From Magnetococcales bacterium WMHbinv6 (GTDB taxonomy: Bacteria; Pseudomonadota; Magnetococcia; Magnetococcales; Magnetaquicoccaceae), in assembly GCA_002753135.1 (NCBI GenBank), contig PDZV01000037.1, positions 1 to 40,098 on the forward strand: a DNA stretch of 40,098 bases, given 5' to 3'. Positions 8,770 to 18,900 of the stretch are shown here, piece by piece. The notes under the pieces were generated by a model. The model had not been told where the DNA came from, searched no databases, and saw nothing but the letters and a program-made list of their open reading frames with translations. The first letter of the stretch is position 1; the number at the start of each line of letters is the position of its first letter. The position numbers were made by a program, and so were the translations under genes.

Positions 8770-9276
8770 ATGCAGCGCTCCGCGCCAAACCGGCGGCGAA
8801 TCTTACTGGTGGTGGAATCGGTCGCCGAATGGGAACGGTTGCTTGACTGGAGCCGTTCGCTGATTCGCTTTGTCGAGGATAAAACTTTATTTGTTATGCT
8901 GTGCGATCACCATGGCGGCTATGAGAGTGATGCCATTCCTTTGCTGACGCATGGTGAATTTTTGCACAAAACCGAACAGGCGTTGCGTGCCCGCCTGGCG
9001 CGGTTGTTACAACAGAAGGGCGTTCCGCCCATGGAATTCCGCTTGCTGGAGGGGGCACCCCATCGGGTGGTGGCCGAATTGTCGCACACCTGGGCGGCGG
9101 ATTGCCTGCTGACCACAGCCCGCACCGCCCGTCGCATGCAGAGCCATGGTGGTCTCCTGGGTTTGCAACCTCCTGAACCAATCGCTTGTCCCATTGCCAT
9201 CCTGCCGACAGAGGAGAACCGATTCTGGCAGGGAGTGCAGGCCTTTCTTACCCGTTTTGGTATCCGATCCTCTTAG
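8770..9276 (+). CDS. Universal stress protein-like (HUP fold) protein
   Basis: A 168-residue protein whose layout suggests the UspA fold: a first beta strand RRRILLVVES, then helix EWERLLDWSRSLI, strand KTLFVMLCDHH, a long central helix, strand MEFRLLEGAPHRVVAELSHTWAADCLLTTART, and a last strand IACPIAILP. The G-2x-G-9x-G ATP-binding loop of canonical UspA is not seen, so it would belong to the non-ATP-binding type if the assignment is right. I chose the ATG at 8770; upstream ATG and TTG codons at 8740 and 8728 have no ribosome site. Its stop overlaps the stop of the convergent response-regulator gene by three bases. Fold assignment is by strand/helix pattern only. Confidence 0.5.
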   Translation: MQRSAPNRRRILLVVESVAEWERLLDWSRSLIRFVEDKTLFVMLCDHHGGYESDAIPLLTHGEFLHKTEQALRARLARLLQQKGVPPMEFRLLEGAPHRVVAELSHTWAADCLLTTARTARRMQSHGGLLGLQPPEPIACPIAILPTEENRFWQGVQAFLTRFGIRSS

Positions 9277-10634
9277 CCGTTTCCCTTGATCCGTTTCAAT
9301 TTTCGCCAGAGCGAGACACGATCAATGCCCAATATTTCTGCGGCCAGGGTTTGATTGTCGTTGCTTTCATTCAATACCCACTGAATATAGTTTTGTTCCA
9401 CCTCTTCCAGGGTGGGTTTGTGCGAAAAAGAGGGCATGAAAGAGGAGAAGTGGGTGTTGCCTGCCAACGACTCGGGCAGATGCTGGAGGGTCAGCGTGTT
9501 GCCGTTGCACAGGGCAACCGCCCGTTCGATAATGTTTTCCAGTTCGCGCACGTTGCCGGGAAAAGAGTGGTTTTGCAAGGCTGTTAAGGCATCAGTTGAC
9601 ACCGAACTGATCGTTTTTTCCATGCGCGTGGTCGATCGGCGCAAAAAATGGTCCACCAGCAGGGGAATATCGCTGCGACGCTGCCGCAACGGCGGAATAG
9701 CCAAGGTGACCACATTGAGCCGGTAATAGAGGTCGGAGCGTAAGCGGCCTTCTGCAAGCGCCTCCTGGATGGGGCGGTTGGTGGCGGCGATAAAACGCAG
9801 ATCAATCGGGATGGGACGTACCCCCCCCACCTTGATAAACTCCCGTTCCTGGACCACCCGCAACAGTTTGACCTGCATGGCCGGGCTCATTTCGCTGATT
9901 TCATCGAGAAACAACACCCCGCCTCTGGCCGCTTCCACCAGGCCGGTTTTGGCCTGCACAGCACCGGTAAAAGCCCCTTTTTCATGGCCAAACAGTTCAT
10001 TGGCCAACAACTCTTCGGTAAATACGCCGCAGTTGACCGCCAGAAAGGGGCTTTCTGGCCGGGTGCCGTGTTGGTGCAGATAGCGGGCAAAGAGTTCCTT
10101 GCCGACTCCGCTCTCTCCGGTGATCAAGACGTTACAACCGCTGGGACCAACCTGGCGGGCGGTTTCCATCAATTTGAGCAGCGCCGGATCGCGACTGATG
10201 ATGCCGCTGGCTTGTTGGTAGCGCTGCAACTGCACCTTCAGGTGGCGATTTTCCCGGCGCAAGCGTACCTTTTCCATCGCTTCGGCCACCACTTTGCGTA
10301 CTTCATCCAGCCGGAACGGTTTGGCGATATAAAAAAAAGCACCCTCGCGCATGGCGATGACCGCCGATTCCAGCGTGGCAAAACCGGTAATCATGATCAC
10401 TTCCGTCTCTGGCCACCGTTCGCGACACAGTTGCAGGATGGCCATGCCGTCCGCACCATCCATGCGCAGATCGGTCAGGACCACATCAAACGATTGACGT
10501 TGCAGCAGGGCGACAGCCTCCGTTCCGTTGTCCATGGCCGTGACTTTGTAGCCAGCTTTGCGCATGACATGCGAAAGGTTGCGTACCGCGATCGGTTCAT
10601 CATCGACGATCAACAGCTGTTGGCTTTCGCTCAT
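9273..10634 (-). CDS. NtrC-family sigma-54-dependent response regulator
   Basis: A 453-residue activator in three parts. The receiver (1-120) has acidic residues DDE near 11-13, phospho-acceptor Asp55 in LTDLRMDG, and Lys in IAKPF. The AAA+ domain (about 143-375) has Walker A GESGVGKE at 173-180, the sigma-54-contacting GAFTGA loop at 220-225 and Walker B GGVLFLDE. A Fis-type HTH ends the protein (about 410-450). The intact GAFTGA means it should activate sigma-54 RNA polymerase when phosphorylated. Its start overlaps the stop of the kinase gene upstream by 4 bp, so the two form a two-component system resembling ZraSR/AtoSC arrangements. Target genes are unknown; a sigma-54-type promoter lies about 1.1 kb away at 8131. 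Confidence 0.93.
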   Translation of the reverse strand: MSESQQLLIVDDEPIAVRNLSHVMRKAGYKVTAMDNGTEAVALLQRQSFDVVLTDLRMDGADGMAILQLCRERWPETEVIMITGFATLESAVIAMREGAFFYIAKPFRLDEVRKVVAEAMEKVRLRRENRHLKVQLQRYQQASGIISRDPALLKLMETARQVGPSGCNVLITGESGVGKELFARYLHQHGTRPESPFLAVNCGVFTEELLANELFGHEKGAFTGAVQAKTGLVEAARGGVLFLDEISEMSPAMQVKLLRVVQEREFIKVGGVRPIPIDLRFIAATNRPIQEALAEGRLRSDLYYRLNVVTLAIPPLRQRRSDIPLLVDHFLRRSTTRMEKTISSVSTDALTALQNHSFPGNVRELENIIERAVALCNGNTLTLQHLPESLAGNTHFSSFMPSFSHKPTLEEVEQNYIQWVLNESNDNQTLAAEILGIDRVSLWRKLKRIKGNG

Positions 10635-12118
10635 GGCAACTCCGCGTGCGGAAGAGAGGTTGGATCAGCCAGGGGGAGCGCCAGACGAAACAGCGTTCCC
10701 TGACCAGGGGTGCTGGTGACGACAATGGCACCTTCATGTTCTTCGACAATTTCAAAAACCACGGCCAGTCCGAGGCCAGAGCCTTTGCCGACCGGTTTGG
10801 TGGTGAAAAATGGATCAAAAATACGGTCGATGTGTTCTGGAGCAATGCCGATACCACTATCTTGCAAGCGGATTTCCAGCCATGGTCGTTCGCGCAGGTT
10901 GCGGCAGGCCGTGTACAGTGGGTCGTCCGTTACGGCGGTCCAATCCGCTGGTGGATGCCGGACCGTCAGCTGGATGCGGCCCCGTTCGTTGATGGCTTGC
11001 ACGGCGTTGTTGAGCAGATTGATAAATAGTTGCTGTAAACGTTGACGATCACCCAGAACCTGCAGTTTAACAGGAATCTGCACCTCGATGGCAATAGGTG
11101 GCGGAATGTTTCCTTTGTTGAAGCGAATCACCTCGTTGATCAAAGCAAACAAGGGGATGGCCTCCTGACGAAACGGGCGGTCGCGGGCACAATCGAGCAG
11201 CGAACGGACAATATTGCGGGCCCGTTGCACTTGCAGATCGATCTGCTCAACCATCTCCTGACAAAGCCGATTCTCTTGCTCCTGCATCTCTTCCTGGAGA
11301 ATTTGGCAGGAGGTGAAAATGTTGGATAACGGATTGTTGAGTTCGTGCGCCACCCCGGAGAGCAGGGTGCCCATGGCCGCCAGCTTTTTTGAGCGCAAGA
11401 GGTGGGTATGGCGCAGTTCCAACTCCTGCAGCATGCGGTTGAAAGCCTCGGTCAACGAACGAATTTCCCTGTCGGAGGAGGGAAGGTGCAGGCTGGTCAG
11501 ATTGCCGTCGGCAATGGCTTGCATGCTCTCTTCCAGTTGTTTGAGCGGGGTGACCACGATGCGTGACAAAATGCTGCCCAACAGCGTGATCACAATGAGT
11601 ACCACAACCAAGGCAATCAACAACAGGGTGCGATGCTGTTCCAGAGAGCTGCGGATGAACAGTCTCTCCCGTTCGCTGATCTCTTCGGTGTTGCTGAGCA
11701 GAGATTTGCCCAAAGCACGCATGCGGTTTTCCACCCCTTCATTGGCCTTGTTGTCTGGCGAAGATTGTATTTCTTGCATGAACAGGGTGGTATAGGCGGT
11801 CAATAACGCTTGGGCCTGTTCGACATGGCGGGAGCCGACCAGCGCGTCAACGGTGGGTGTGTTGAGTCCCTGTTGCAGCAGATCAGCATGCTCGAGAATT
11901 TGGCTGACATCCTCTATTTTTCGGTACAACAACCAATTTTTTTCAAAACGACGCATTTCCAGCACATGGTTCAACAGGCGGCTGATCTGGCTGCCCGCTT
12001 CGACCTGCCTTTCCACCAGACGCAGTTCCACCAGTGTGAACAGGGAGAGGCACAGAGCGATGGCGCTGATGGCATAATAGCCCAGCACGACTTTCATCTG
12101 TAACGAGTTGTGCGACAT
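10631..12118 (-). CDS. Membrane-bound sensor histidine kinase (HAMP, NtrB/ZraS-like)
   Basis: A 495-residue kinase partnered with the NtrC-type regulator that overlaps its end. TM1 is about 9-31 and TM2 about 163-186, enclosing a periplasmic helical sensor region of about 130 residues rich in Leu and Gln. HAMP is about 187-240. The HisKA box GVAHELNNPLSN has His258; the ATPase has N-box NLLNNAVQAI, G1 DSGIGIAPE, F-box FDPFFTTKP and G2 GSGLGLAV. HELNNPL is typical of kinases paired with sigma-54 activators. The ATG at 12118 is preceded by AGG at 7 bases; the open frame extends upstream without a better start. The ligand is unknown; the helical periplasmic region resembles four-helix-bundle sensors. 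Confidence 0.92.
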   Translation of the reverse strand: MSHNSLQMKVVLGYYAISAIALCLSLFTLVELRLVERQVEAGSQISRLLNHVLEMRRFEKNWLLYRKIEDVSQILEHADLLQQGLNTPTVDALVGSRHVEQAQALLTAYTTLFMQEIQSSPDNKANEGVENRMRALGKSLLSNTEEISERERLFIRSSLEQHRTLLLIALVVVLIVITLLGSILSRIVVTPLKQLEESMQAIADGNLTSLHLPSSDREIRSLTEAFNRMLQELELRHTHLLRSKKLAAMGTLLSGVAHELNNPLSNIFTSCQILQEEMQEQENRLCQEMVEQIDLQVQRARNIVRSLLDCARDRPFRQEAIPLFALINEVIRFNKGNIPPPIAIEVQIPVKLQVLGDRQRLQQLFINLLNNAVQAINERGRIQLTVRHPPADWTAVTDDPLYTACRNLRERPWLEIRLQDSGIGIAPEHIDRIFDPFFTTKPVGKGSGLGLAVVFEIVEEHEGAIVVTSTPGQGTLFRLALPLADPTSLPHAELP

Positions 12119-12446
12119 GGGGGAACCTGTGGCAGGTGGAAGGGAAGGATTGCATTCTGCAACAGTTGTGCGCCATGCGGCAATGTTTTTTATAAAGTAT
12201 TGAAAATAAAATATTTTGCCACTTGTCTGCGCGTCATCTCTCTCCTGTAACGGGCAAAATATGGGGCGGTTTACCCGTTTGCGTGTTGCAATTTTCAATG
12301 TTTCGCTGCCTTCCTGTTTATTTTGTTGTCTAATTTATTGTTATTAAATTGAAAAAATGTTGGAACAAAACATGCTGATCTCAGGCAACCATGCTGTCAT
12401 TGATCGGGATGGAGCCAGGCATGAAGCCGTAGAGAAGGAGGCTGTT

Positions 12447-13292
12447 TTGGAAGTTGGTGCGCTGTTTTTTCTGGACAACGGGGTGTATGCCACCCTGTTT
12501 GTGGTGGGGATGATCGCTGGTGTTGCCGGAAGGTTTGTCGGTTCGGATGGTTCCTTGCTGTTGACGCCCATCATGATGGGTCTTGGCCTGCCCGGTTTAC
12601 TGGCGGTGGGGGTCAATATGGGGCAAAGCTTGCCCAAGTTGCTCATCGGTACGTTGCGCCGCCATAAATTGGGGCAGGTGGATTGGTCTTTGGGCTTTGT
12701 GGTCGCCCTGTTGGCCAATCTGGGCTTGTTGGTCGCTGTCTGGGCCCATAAGCAGATTTTGCAGAATTTTGGAGAGTCCGTATCCAATCTGCTGCTCCAT
12801 GCGGTTACCGTCTCGCTGCTCATGCTGTTGGGCGTGGTCATGGTGCGGCGCTGGTGGCTGGCGCTGCGGGAGGAGAGGGAAGCAGCAGAGACCGCCGCGC
12901 CATGGCTGCACCCTTCCCGGGGTTGGTTGCTGCCGGTGGGCTTGTTGGGCGGCATCCTGAGCGCTCTGTTGGGGGTCAGCGGAATTTTTTTGGTGCCGGC
13001 GATGATCTCTCTGCTGGCGGTGCCGCCGTTGCTGGCATCGGGAACAGCGCTGCTCATTGCCTTTTTGACCCACCTGGCCGGGGTGGTGCTTTTTGCGCTG
13101 CAGGGTTGGTTTGATCTGACGATGGCGGCCTCGCTGCTGCTTGGTTCACTAATGGGTATCCAACTGGGTAAAATCGGTAGCACGTCGTTTTCGTTGCCGA
13201 CGGTACGGTTGGTGGTGGGAATGACGATCATGATGGTGTTGTTTTATCGCTTGATCGCCTTGCCTGGTTATTGGGAGTTGGCTGTTCACTGA
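12447..13292 (+). CDS. TauE/SafE family membrane transporter (sulfite/sulfonate exporter type)
   Basis: About eight hydrophobic segments in two halves. Family features are visible: GMIAGVAGRFVGSDGSLLL near the N-terminus and GLLGGILSALLGVSGIFLVP in the second half, the paired glycine-rich repeats of TauE/SafE. Members export sulfite, sulfoacetate or related organic anions, but substrate assignment from sequence is unreliable. The start is a TTG at 12447 preceded at 5 bases by a perfect AAGGAGG. An ATG at 12357 has no ribosome site and would add 30 polar residues. A SulP anion transporter lies downstream on the same strand, about 360 bp away, which makes a sulfur-oxyanion theme possible but unproven. 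Confidence 0.88.
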   Translation: MEVGALFFLDNGVYATLFVVGMIAGVAGRFVGSDGSLLLTPIMMGLGLPGLLAVGVNMGQSLPKLLIGTLRRHKLGQVDWSLGFVVALLANLGLLVAVWAHKQILQNFGESVSNLLLHAVTVSLLMLLGVVMVRRWWLALREEREAAETAAPWLHPSRGWLLPVGLLGGILSALLGVSGIFLVPAMISLLAVPPLLASGTALLIAFLTHLAGVVLFALQGWFDLTMAASLLLGSLMGIQLGKIGSTSFSLPTVRLVVGMTIMMVLFYRLIALPGYWELAVH

Positions 13293-13386
13293 GCGGTTTT
13301 GTCACACCCCCTTGCCAAAAAGGAGAATGACTGTCACAGAAATGTCATTGATGGTTCGTTCATAACATCGATTCAGGTTTGTTTTG

Positions 13387-13542
13387 TTACACAACCACCT
13401 GAAACCCGCGACGGCTTTTCTTGACTATGGCGTAGATCCATGGTAGAGGTAGCCCGTTGTCGAGGTTTGAGGTGAACGGGTTGGTTTTGCCTCGGTTTGC
13501 CGCACACGCAATGGCCAACTGGCCGATGTTTCCCTTGTTCAT
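13387..13542 (-). CDS. Possible small protein, unrecognised (51 aa)
   Basis: In the 360-bp gap between the two transporters the minus strand encodes a 51-residue frame from an ATG at 13542 (the frame stays open upstream to 13710, antisense to the start of the SulP gene). The peptide contains IGQLAIACAANRGKTNPF and ends KKSRRGFQVVV; it is basic and has ordinary composition rather than shadow-ORF composition. There is only a weak AAGG 11 bases before the ATG. It may be a small gene, or the tail of a decayed gene or mobile element. No family is recognised. Confidence 0.25.
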   Translation of the reverse strand: MNKGNIGQLAIACAANRGKTNPFTSNLDNGLPLPWIYAIVKKSRRGFQVVV

Positions 13543-13654
13543 TCCACAGATTGCCTTAGACAGCGCTTTTGTTTGTTCTTTCCTGTCCGACAGAGACCGT
13601 GTTGTTGGCGGACTGTCAACCGTCCTGCTGCCTTGACTCTTTAAAGGATCGTGA

Positions 13655-15769
13655 ATGAATAACGGCAAGTTGATGTCGAAGCTGTTTCCCTTTCTGAATT
13701 GGTTTCCCATTCAATCCGTTGTCCTGCGCGATGATTTGATGGCCGGCATTACGGGTGCGCTGGTATTGGTCCCCAAGGCGATGGCCTATGCGCAATTGTC
13801 CGGGTTGCCCGTCTATTTTGGACTGTATACCGCGTTGGTGCCCGCATTTTTGGGGGCCTTGTGGGGTTCCAGCCGTCAGTTGGCGACCGGTCCGGTCGCG
13901 GTCGTCTCCCTGATGACGGCGGCGGCAATCACCCCGTTGGCGGTGCCGATGACCGACGAATTTGTCGGGTTGGCTTTGCTGTTGGCTCTGCTGGTTGGCA
14001 TCATTCAGTTGCTGCTGGGGGTTGTCAAACTGGGAACCATTGTCAACTTTGTCTCGCATCCGGTCATTCTCGGCTTCATGAATGCGGCAGCGATTATCAT
14101 TGCCTTGTCACAGTTGGATATGCTGCTGGGTATTCCAAAGGGGCGCAGTGACTCGTTTCTGAAAGATATTTGGGAGATGTTCGGTTATCTGCCGCAAACC
14201 CACTGGCCCACCTTGGCCATGTCGTTGTTGGCGGCGGTATTGATGCTGACCTTGAAAAAAATTCCGGCGTTGGCCAAGCCCAGCGTATTGATTGTGGTCG
14301 TCATCACTGTCCTGGTCAGCCATTTTACCGGCTTTGCCAACAAGGAAAAGAGCAGCGCAGAGCAAATTGCCACCGTGTCGGCCCGCAATCTGGTCACCAC
14401 CTTTGCCAACAATGAACAAAAACTCAATGAATGGATGGCCGAGTTTACCAGCCAGTCGACCAGGCTGCGCAGTGCCAGCAAAGAGGGCAACGCTCGCGAG
14501 GTGATCAATCTGAATCATGCCATCAACATGCTTACCCTGGAGATGGACGCCCTGAAAAAGAGCAACGCGCTGAACCAGAAACAGATCAACCGGATGCTGT
14601 TTGCGCGTGGCAAGTCGCTGCAAGAGGGTAAAGCGCTTTTTTATCTGCAGGATGAACTGCCCGCTGGTGTAGAGAGTGATGGTCGGGCATGGCATATCAA
14701 AAAGATCAGCAACCGTGAAATCCAGATGAGCAGTGGCGGTGATGTGGTAGGCAACATTCCGGCGGGTTTGCCCGGTGTGCGTATTCCCCATTTGGATTTG
14801 GATGCGGTTATGGTGTTGCTGACCTCGGCGTTGATCATCTCTCTGGTGGCTTTCATGGAGTCGATCTCCATGGCCAAAGCGATGGCCACCAAGTCCAAGC
14901 AGTTGATCGATCCCAACCAGGAGTTGATCGGCCAGGGTATCGCCAATATCGGTGGGGCCTTTTTTCAGGCTTATCCGGCCTGTGGTTCGTTTACCGGTTC
15001 GGCGATCAATCTGCAGGCGGGGGCCAAAACCGGCTTTGCCATGGTCTTCAACGGTCTGTTTGTCGGGGTAACCCTGATGTTTTTGACCCCCTATCTGTAT
15101 GATTTGCCCAAGGCAGTGTTGGCGGTGATCATTCTGTTTGCTGCCAGCAGCCTGATTACGCCGACGGCAGTCAAGCACACCTGGCAGGCCAGTCGGATCG
15201 ATGGCGTGGTGGTGGTGATCACCTTTGTGGTGACCTTGCTGGCAGCACCCCATTTGGACAAGGGCATCATGGTGGGAACGGTGTTGTCGATCTGTTTGTT
15301 CCTCTTCCATACCATGAAGCCACGGGTGGCCATCTTGGGTCGTTTTGCCGATGGCTCTTTGCGTGATGCCCGTGTCCATAATCTGCCGGTCTCTTCCCTG
15401 GTGACGGCGGTCCGTTTTGATGGTCGCCTCTATTTTGCCAATGTGGCCTATTTTGAGGATGCCATTCTGCGGGCAATTGCCGAAAATCCGGGTGTCTCTT
15501 ACGTCCTGATTGTCGGTGACGGCATCAATGATCTCGATTCGTCCGGGGAAGAGGTGATCCACAGCGTGATGGAACGACTGCAGGAGCAGGGGATCACCAT
15601 GGTCTTTTCCGGGCTGAAAAAACAGGTGTTGGATGTGCTGCGGGCGACCGGATTGTTGAACAAGATTGGTCCTGAGCGGCATTTTGCCACCGCCGATACG
15701 GCGTTGCAGGCGATTTTTGCCCGGAGCGGCGCAGAGGCAAGCGCAGATCCATTATGTCCGCAACGTTGA
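13655..15769 (+). CDS. SulP-family anion transporter with STAS domain and a large insertion
   Basis: SulP proteins are inner-membrane transporters or channels for sulfate, bicarbonate or carboxylates. The 704-residue product begins with the family sequence DDLMAGITGALVLVPKAMAYAQLSGLP split over residues 26-52, then membrane helices, GEIPAGLP-like GNIPAGLPG near 366, FMESISMAKAMA near 400, and QELIGQGIANIGGAFFQAYP. A C-terminal cytoplasmic STAS domain occupies about 570-690. Residues about 227-361 form a hydrophilic, helix-prone insertion (NEQKLNEWMAEF, MLTLEMDALKKSNALNQKQ) between two membrane segments; a usual bacterial SulP has only a short loop there. AGGA precedes the ATG at 7 bases. The substrate is not predictable. 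Confidence 0.93.
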   Translation: MNNGKLMSKLFPFLNWFPIQSVVLRDDLMAGITGALVLVPKAMAYAQLSGLPVYFGLYTALVPAFLGALWGSSRQLATGPVAVVSLMTAAAITPLAVPMTDEFVGLALLLALLVGIIQLLLGVVKLGTIVNFVSHPVILGFMNAAAIIIALSQLDMLLGIPKGRSDSFLKDIWEMFGYLPQTHWPTLAMSLLAAVLMLTLKKIPALAKPSVLIVVVITVLVSHFTGFANKEKSSAEQIATVSARNLVTTFANNEQKLNEWMAEFTSQSTRLRSASKEGNAREVINLNHAINMLTLEMDALKKSNALNQKQINRMLFARGKSLQEGKALFYLQDELPAGVESDGRAWHIKKISNREIQMSSGGDVVGNIPAGLPGVRIPHLDLDAVMVLLTSALIISLVAFMESISMAKAMATKSKQLIDPNQELIGQGIANIGGAFFQAYPACGSFTGSAINLQAGAKTGFAMVFNGLFVGVTLMFLTPYLYDLPKAVLAVIILFAASSLITPTAVKHTWQASRIDGVVVVITFVVTLLAAPHLDKGIMVGTVLSICLFLFHTMKPRVAILGRFADGSLRDARVHNLPVSSLVTAVRFDGRLYFANVAYFEDAILRAIAENPGVSYVLIVGDGINDLDSSGEEVIHSVMERLQEQGITMVFSGLKKQVLDVLRATGLLNKIGPERHFATADTALQAIFARSGAEASADPLCPQR

Positions 15770-15788
15770 GGGATCGTTGCTCTGTTTT

Positions 15789-15908
15789 TTAGGGCCTGCT
15801 CTCATTTGGTCCAAACCCCCTTGATACGGCGTTGCTGGACCGCTCCGCTGCTCGCGGCCCAGCGCCTTGTCTGAAGGGCTTTTGGCCTCGAATGAGAACA
15901 GGCCCTAA
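15789..15908. repeat. 120-bp palindromic element (MITE-like or REP-like)
   Basis: The ends are exact inverted copies, TTAGGGCCTG (15789-15798) and CAGGCCCTAA (15899-15908). Imperfect complementarity continues across almost the whole element: CTCATT/AATGAG, CCAAA/TTTGG, CTTGATAC/GTCTGAAG and GCTGGaCCGC/GCGGcCCAGC around a short loop. The result is one long hairpin about 120 nt in length with no open reading frame. It lies between two convergent genes and could also stop transcription both ways. The right end supplies the stop codon of the hybrid kinase (TAG at 15905-15907). No other copy is seen in this window. Confidence 0.75.
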
Positions 15909-18900
15909 GGGGTGTAGCGTTTGATCAACTCCAGCAGCGATTTTTTCTTGACTGGTTTGGTCAGATGGCTGTCGCAGCCGGCCTCCTGGCTTTGGGCAAT
16001 ATCTTCTGCCATGGCGTAGGCAGTCAAGGCGATGATCGGCAGGCGGGGCCAGCCCTGTTCCTCTTCCAGGCGTCGCCAGGTGCGGGTGGCGGCATAGCCA
16101 TCCATTACCGGCATTTGTACGTCCATGAAAACCATATCGGGGCGGTTGGCTGTCATCAACTGCAGGGCAACCGCCCCGTTTTCTGCCACCAGCAATTCAC
16201 AGGGGAAATGTTTCAAATAGGCCTGTACCAATACCCGGTTATCCTCCGAATCATCGACCAGCAGAATGCGTAGTGGTTGCTGCCGGGTGGCAAGGCCGGT
16301 CCCTGCGAGGATTGTGTTGCTATCGGTCAAGACCTGCTCAATCTGCTGAATCAGATCCAGACGGCGCACCGGCTTGACCATGCTATACTGCACCTGTAAC
16401 TCCTGACAGCGTTGCAAATGCCAATCCTGGTGTTCGGAAGTCAGCAGCAGAATCGGTGTGCCAGGGTGTCCGGCAGCCCGCCAACACGCCAACACCTGAA
16501 AGCCATCCATCCCCGGCATGCGTACATCCAACAGCACCAGATGAAAAGGTTGACCGGCACTGGTGGCCTGTTCCAGGGCAGTCAAAGCGGCCTGGCCATG
16601 GTCAGCTTCCGTGACGCTGGCCTGCAGCTGTTCAAGAATTTCACGAAAAAGTAAACGATTCGCGGCATTATCATCCACAATCAACACCCGAATACCGCTC
16701 AAATTGAGCAGAGAGAGCGGTCGCGGCGGGGTTCCGAAAGCAAACGGAATGGTCAGACAAAACTCTGTTCCCATGCCGGGTTGGCTGGTGACCGCAAGAT
16801 GCCCCTGCATCGCTTCCACCAGGCGTCGGACAATGGCCAACCCCAAGCCGGTGCCACCAAAGCGACGGGTGATCGAACTGTCCACCTGGACGAAATGGTC
16901 AAAAATGGTCTTGATCCGCTCCTCTGGAATGCCGATGCCGCTATCCCGTACCCGAAAAAGAAGTGCCAACTGTGTCGGCGTAGCCGTATCGGGCGGGTCA
17001 ACCCTCTCTGCCGTGAAGTGTATGCTGCCCCGTTCGGTAAATTTGATGGCGTTGCTCAACAGATTGAGAAAAATTTGTCGAAAACGGGTGGGATCCCCCT
17101 GAACCCACTCCGGGACCCCCTCCTGCACCTGGGTCTGCAGCTGCAACCCTTTGGCGTTTGCCCGCATGGCCATGATTTCGCAGACCACGCGCATCTCTTC
17201 GGCAACAGGAAAGGAGATATTTTCCAACTGCAAATGGCCGGCCTCAATTTTGGAAAAATCAAGAATGTCATTGATCACACTTAATAAATTTTCCCCGGCA
17301 GAACGGAAGACCTGAACAAAATTGCGTTGTTCCGTGCTGAGTTGGCTTTCCCAGAGCAGATCGGCCATGCCCAGAATGGCATTCATCGGGGTGCGTATTT
17401 CGTGGCTCATGTTGGCGAGAAAGGCACTTTTTGCGGCAGATGCCGCTTCGGCGTGCAGACGCGCTTCGCGCAGAGCGGTCACTGCTCGTTTGCGCAGGAT
17501 AAATTTTTGTGTTTCATCGGCCACCAGTTGCAGTTGTTTGGCGTCTGACTGGTCATAGGGGATAGGCTTGTTGCCGACACCGAGGATCATGTACACCCTT
17601 TCCCCCTCCATCACCGGGGCACTCATGTGTCGATGGACTGGAAAATGGCCCTCTGGATAGCCCCGTTTGTGTGCCGTATTGGGGTAATCGTTATGGATAA
17701 CCACCGTGCGCTGGCGAAAGGCATCGGCCCAAATGCCTGCCGAAGAGATGGGGTAGTGGCTTTCATGGGCTGCCTGACAGAGTTCCATCGCCTGTTTGTT
17801 CCAGGTGACCAGGCGTATGCTCTCCTGGTCTTCGTTGACGAGGTGCAGATAACCGATGCTGCTGCCTGTCACCTCGACGGCAATATCCAATGCCTGGTTG
17901 CAGAGTTCGCTTTCATTCAGGGCGGGAGCCTCCTGGTTGAGGGCCAACAGGCGATTGAGCCGCAGTTCGTTGCGCTGGCGATACGCCTGATCCCGTTTGC
18001 GGGCGGTAATATCGCGGGCAGCGGCAAAAACGCCCATCACCTCTCCTGCCGTGTTGCGGTAGAGGGAGGCGTTGTAGAGTACATCGGTAATGTGGCCATC
18101 CTGATGGCGGATGGCCAGCGGATAATCGGTGACATACCCCTTGTCAAACACCTCCAGATAACCGGATTCTGCCTTGTCAGGTTCGGTAAAATAGGTGCTG
18201 AAATCGCTGCCGATCAGTTGCGCACGAGAGACCCCCGTTACCTGTTCCGTGGCCGAGTTGACGTCGGTAATTCGCCCAGCGGCGCTGATGGTGACCAACG
18301 GATCCAGGCTGGCATCGATCAAACTGCGCGAATATTGGTTCATCGATTCGGCATATTGGACCGATTTGCTCATCTCCTCTTCTGCCCGTTTGCGGACCGC
18401 AATTTCCCGTTGCAAACGTTGGTTCCAGATTGTCACAACCGCAATGACGATCAAGGCTGCGATGGTGAGGGGTATGGCCCAGATCAACAAAGTCGTCAGA
18501 TCGATGCCAAAGCGCACTTCGACCGCCAGCCAGGTGTTTTCGATGGCAGATTTTTCCTGACTGCTCATGGCCTGCAGGCCTCGGTCAAGCAGTGCGGCCA
18601 ACTCGGGCCAATCTTTGCGCACCGCCATGGACAGCTCAAAGGTGTAGGGCGTTGGGGCGGCAATTTTCACCTGCGCCAAACGCAGACGCCGTATCTCGTA
18701 ACTCATCGCCCCCAGATTGTCGACCATGGCGGCGATATGCCGTTGTTCCAAAGCCTGCAGGCCGTCAGCCAGGCTGTCGAAAGGCTGCAATGACAATTCT
18801 GGATGTTCATTTTGCAACCGTTCGTGGGTGATGTAACCCCGCACCACACCGACCTGCTGCCCTGCCAAACTATCCAGCCCGGAGATGAATCCGCCCTGTT

